A program made the position numbers and the translations under genes. A model generated the notes under the pieces. It was not told where the DNA came from and ran no database searches. It worked only from the letters and a program-made list of their open reading frames with translations. This document shows, one piece after another, positions 61,602-64,000 of a stretch of DNA of 64,000 bases. Location: contig CACKGP010000001.1 in assembly GCA_902599805.1 (NCBI GenBank), positions 1-64,000 of the forward strand, in the 5' to 3' direction. How positions within the stretch are numbered: the first letter of the stretch is position 1; the number at the start of each line of letters is the position of its first letter. This stretch comes from an uncultured Pelagibacteraceae bacterium (lineage in GTDB: Bacteria; Pseudomonadota; Alphaproteobacteria; Pelagibacterales; Pelagibacteraceae).

Positions 61602-62952
61602 GCAATTAAATATATTTAATACTTTATCAGGAAGAAAAGAAAAATTTATACCCATGAAGACAGGTAAGGTTGGGATGTACGTTTGTGGACCAACCGTTTA
61701 CGATTTCCCACATATCGGAAACGCAAGACCACTTGTTGTTTTTGATGTCCTTTTTAGATTGCTTAAAAAACTAAATGGTAATGATAAAGTTACTTATGTA
61801 AGAAATATTACTGATATTGATGATAAAATTATTGAAGCTTCTAAAAATAAAAAAATTCCAATAGATAAGCTAACAAATGATATTACAAAAAACTTTCACG
61901 ATGATTGTAAATATTTAAATTGTTTAAAACCAAATTTTGAACCAAGAGCTACAGAACATATTAAAGGTATGATTAGTATGACAGAAAATTTATTGAATAA
62001 TAAACATGCCTATGAAAAAGATAAGCATGTATATTTTTCAGTAAATTCTTTTAAAAATTATGGAAAGTTATCTAATAAGAAACCTGGTGAGCTTGAGGCA
62101 GGTTCAAGAGTAGAGATTTCAAAATTAAAAAATAATCCATTAGATTTTGTTCTTTGGAAACCATCTTCTACAGATGATCCTGGCTGGGATTCTCCATGGG
62201 GTCGGGGTAGACCAGGTTGGCATCTCGAGTGTTCAGTTATGAGTGAAAAATATTTAGGAAAAAATTTTGACATTCATGGTGGTGGGTTAGATCTTGTATT
62301 TCCTCATCATGAAAATGAAATAGCTCAATCTTGTTGTGCAAATAAAACAGATAAATTTGCAAACTATTGGTTACACAATGGTTATGTTACTTATAATAAA
62401 GAAAAGATGTCCAAATCATTAGGTAATATAGTAACGATACAAAAAATGAAAAATAAAATTAATGGTCAAGTTATTCGTTTGGCATTATTGAGCTCTCATT
62501 ACAAACAACCATTAGATTGGAATGAAAAGTTAGTTAGTGAAAGTCAGAGTACTCTTGATAAATGGTATAGCTTATACGAACCAGTCAAAGATAGTAATTT
62601 AGATGATAATTTATTAAGTCCACTCCTAGAGGATTTAAATACACCTGGGTTTATTGCAAAACTACATTTATTGTACGAAAAAGCTTCAAAAGGCGACAAG
62701 TCTTCCAAAAAACTTTTTCTTGAGGGTTGTAAGCTTATTGGATTAATGGAGGAAAATCAGGAGTCTTGGAAAAACTTTAAAAAAACAAAAATAAATATTG
62801 ATGAAAATACAATTGAACTAAAAATTAAAGAAAGAGAAAGTGCTAGAAAAAAAGGTAATTATAAATTGGCTGATGATATAAGAAAAGAATTAGAAGACAA
62901 CGGGATTTCAATTGAGGATAAAAATAACAAAACGATATGGAAATATAAGTGA
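61594..62952 (+). CDS. cysS: cysteine--tRNA ligase
   Basis: A 452-residue class I aminoacyl-tRNA synthetase. MYVCGPTVYDFPHIGNARPLVVFDVL has the zinc Cys and the HIGN motif, WDSPWGRGRPGWHLECSVMS and DIHGGGLDLVFPHHENEIAQS carry the other zinc ligands, and KEKMSKSLGN is the KMSKS loop. The C-terminal helical domain ends with ARKKGNYKLADDIRKELEDNGI. It overlaps nadE at its start by 8 bases and the cimA-like gene at its end by 4. Confidence 0.97.
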   Translation: MNKQLNIFNTLSGRKEKFIPMKTGKVGMYVCGPTVYDFPHIGNARPLVVFDVLFRLLKKLNGNDKVTYVRNITDIDDKIIEASKNKKIPIDKLTNDITKNFHDDCKYLNCLKPNFEPRATEHIKGMISMTENLLNNKHAYEKDKHVYFSVNSFKNYGKLSNKKPGELEAGSRVEISKLKNNPLDFVLWKPSSTDDPGWDSPWGRGRPGWHLECSVMSEKYLGKNFDIHGGGLDLVFPHHENEIAQSCCANKTDKFANYWLHNGYVTYNKEKMSKSLGNIVTIQKMKNKINGQVIRLALLSSHYKQPLDWNEKLVSESQSTLDKWYSLYEPVKDSNLDDNLLSPLLEDLNTPGFIAKLHLLYEKASKGDKSSKKLFLEGCKLIGLMEENQESWKNFKKTKINIDENTIELKIKERESARKKGNYKLADDIRKELEDNGISIEDKNNKTIWKYK

Positions 62953-64000
62953 GTAAGGAAAAAATATATATTTTTGATACAACTTTAAGAGATGGAGCCC
63001 AGACAGAGGGTGTGAATTTTTCTATAGATGAAAAAAATAAAATTGCTAAATCACTCTCAGAACTTGGTGTAGACTATTTAGAGGGTGGGTGGCCAGGAGC
63101 AAATACATTAGACACTACTTTTTTTAACAAACCTCCGAGTCTCGGCAATACAGTCTTAACTGCTTTCGGAATGACAAAAAAAAGTGGAAGAAGTGCACAA
63201 AATGATCCAGGTTTATCTGCTATTTTAAACTCTAATACACCCGCTGTATGTTTAGTTGGAAAATCTTGGGATTTCCATGTGGACGTAGCTTTAGGTATAA
63301 CTAAAAAAGAAAATTTAGAAAACATTAAAGAGTCAGCAAAATTATTTGTCAAAAATAAAAAAGAATTTATGTTTGATGCTGAGCATTTTTTTGATGGTTA
63401 CAAAAATAATCCAGATTATGCAATAAATTGTTTAAAAACTGCTTATGACGAAGGGGCAAGATGGATTGTTCTTTGTGATACAAATGGAGGTACTCTTCCA
63501 CATGAAGTAGGAGAAATTGTTTCAAAAGTTTCTAAAGTTATACCAGGTAAAAATTTAGGAATCCATGCACATAACGATACTGAAAATGCAGTAGCAAATT
63601 CTTTAATTGCAATTTTATCTGGCGCAAGACAAGTACAAGGAACAATTAATGGTCTTGGCGAAAGATGTGGTAATGCAAATTTAATGTCAGTAATTCCGAC
63701 GTTAGTTCTAAAAGAAACATTTTCAAAAAAATTCGAGATAGGTATTAAAGAAGAAAAAATAAAAAAATTAACTGAATGTTCTAGATTACTTGATGAAATA
63801 TTAAATAGAAAATCAAATAGACATGCAGCATATGTTGGTGCATCAGCTTTTTCTCACAAGGGCGGTCTTCATGTATCTGCAGTTACAAAAGATCCTAAAA
63901 CTTATGAACATATAACTCCTAATTCAGTTGGAAATTTTAGGAATATAGTTGTCTCCGATCAGTCAGGCAAGTCTAATATAATTTCTAGATTAGAAAAATA
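62949..64000 (+). CDS. cimA: (R)-citramalate synthase (2-isopropylmalate synthase family), 3' end outside window
   Basis: About 350 residues are visible; the frame is open to the last base. The start is a GTG (62949) overlapping the cysS stop as GTGA; the protein begins SKEKIYIFDTTLRDGAQTEGVNFS, with the R-D-x-Q motif. Then YLEGGWPGANTLDTTFF (citramalate synthase-like), MFDAEHFFDGYKNNP, VLCDTNGGTLPHEVGEIV, GIHAHNDTENAVANSL with the two metal His, and QGTINGLGERCGNANL. SFSHKGGLHVSAV is also typical. CimA makes citramalate from pyruvate and acetyl-CoA, a start of isoleucine synthesis without threonine deaminase. The GGWPGANPTD-type motif distinguishes it from LeuA and NifV. Confidence 0.9.
   Translation, partial: MSKEKIYIFDTTLRDGAQTEGVNFSIDEKNKIAKSLSELGVDYLEGGWPGANTLDTTFFNKPPSLGNTVLTAFGMTKKSGRSAQNDPGLSAILNSNTPAVCLVGKSWDFHVDVALGITKKENLENIKESAKLFVKNKKEFMFDAEHFFDGYKNNPDYAINCLKTAYDEGARWIVLCDTNGGTLPHEVGEIVSKVSKVIPGKNLGIHAHNDTENAVANSLIAILSGARQVQGTINGLGERCGNANLMSVIPTLVLKETFSKKFEIGIKEEKIKKLTECSRLLDEILNRKSNRHAAYVGASAFSHKGGLHVSAVTKDPKTYEHITPNSVGNFRNIVVSDQSGKSNIISRLEK

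Noticed and set aside
1-64000. CRISPR arrays, insertion sequences, prophage genes, toxin-antitoxin pairs
   Set aside because: No repeat-spacer pattern, transposase, integrase or phage structural gene was seen; short A/T tracts explain the apparent repeats.

Overview
The window looks like a piece of a streamlined alphaproteobacterial chromosome of the SAR11/Pelagibacterales type. It is very AT-rich, most genes abut or overlap by 1-20 bases, no gene-free gap exceeds about 185 bases, and there are no insertion sequences. Lineage markers include NDUFA12, a DUF2155 protein beside it, a purM/DUF2066/hda neighbourhood, class II DAHP synthase and a class Ia ribonucleotide reductase. Assignment is by protein recognition only; no search was run.

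Layout. (1) 1-12.8 kb, core: purM (cut by the window edge), DUF2066, hda, aspS, a stand-alone piece of a B12-dependent ribonucleotide reductase (NrdJ C-terminus), NDUFA12, DUF2155, metC-like gene, MFS transporter, a CADD-like oxygenase (possible p-aminobenzoate source), an M23 peptidase, an omega-aminotransferase, a small membrane protein and a two-HTH regulator with a perfect palindrome at its start codon. (2) 12.9-31.4 kb, a surface-sugar island: glycosyltransferases, a sugar aminotransferase, tRNA-Met, a B12-binding radical SAM protein, cupin, two tandem pairs of thiamine-diphosphate enzyme subunits without E2/E3, a heptose kinase-like GHMP kinase, a DegT-family protein with His instead of the PLP lysine (ColD/E1-type 3-dehydratase), an RmlC-like epimerase, a frameshifted epimerase, a nucleotidyltransferase-GmhB fusion, a polyprenyl-phosphate glycosyltransferase, a polytopic membrane protein, RmlB and another epimerase. 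(3) 31.4-38.3 kb, adenine/methylthio salvage and polyamines: apt, mtnP, mtnA, an ECHDC3-like crotonase, a CoA-binding protein, a class II aldolase-SDR fusion and a SpeD-SpeE fusion. (4) 38.3-49.1 kb: more envelope glycosyltransferases, small metabolic enzymes, transporters, rpoZ, dusA and a phosphohexomutase. (5) 49.1-64 kb: nrdAB behind a promoter with two NrdR-like boxes 31 bp apart, methylcitrate genes prpC/prpB, lysE, gph, a GlmU acetyltransferase-only gene, glmS, pgl, DAHP synthase, nadE, cysS and cimA (cut by the window end).

How the genes fit together. The SpeDE fusion would release methylthioadenosine, which MtnP, Apt and MtnA can recycle; the adjacent aldolase-dehydrogenase fusion is a good candidate for the next steps (a DHAP-type shunt). 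In the island, the His-type dehydratase and the orphan ThDP enzymes together suggest synthesis of a deoxy, branched or chain-extended sugar. These two are the best candidates for undescribed biology in the window.
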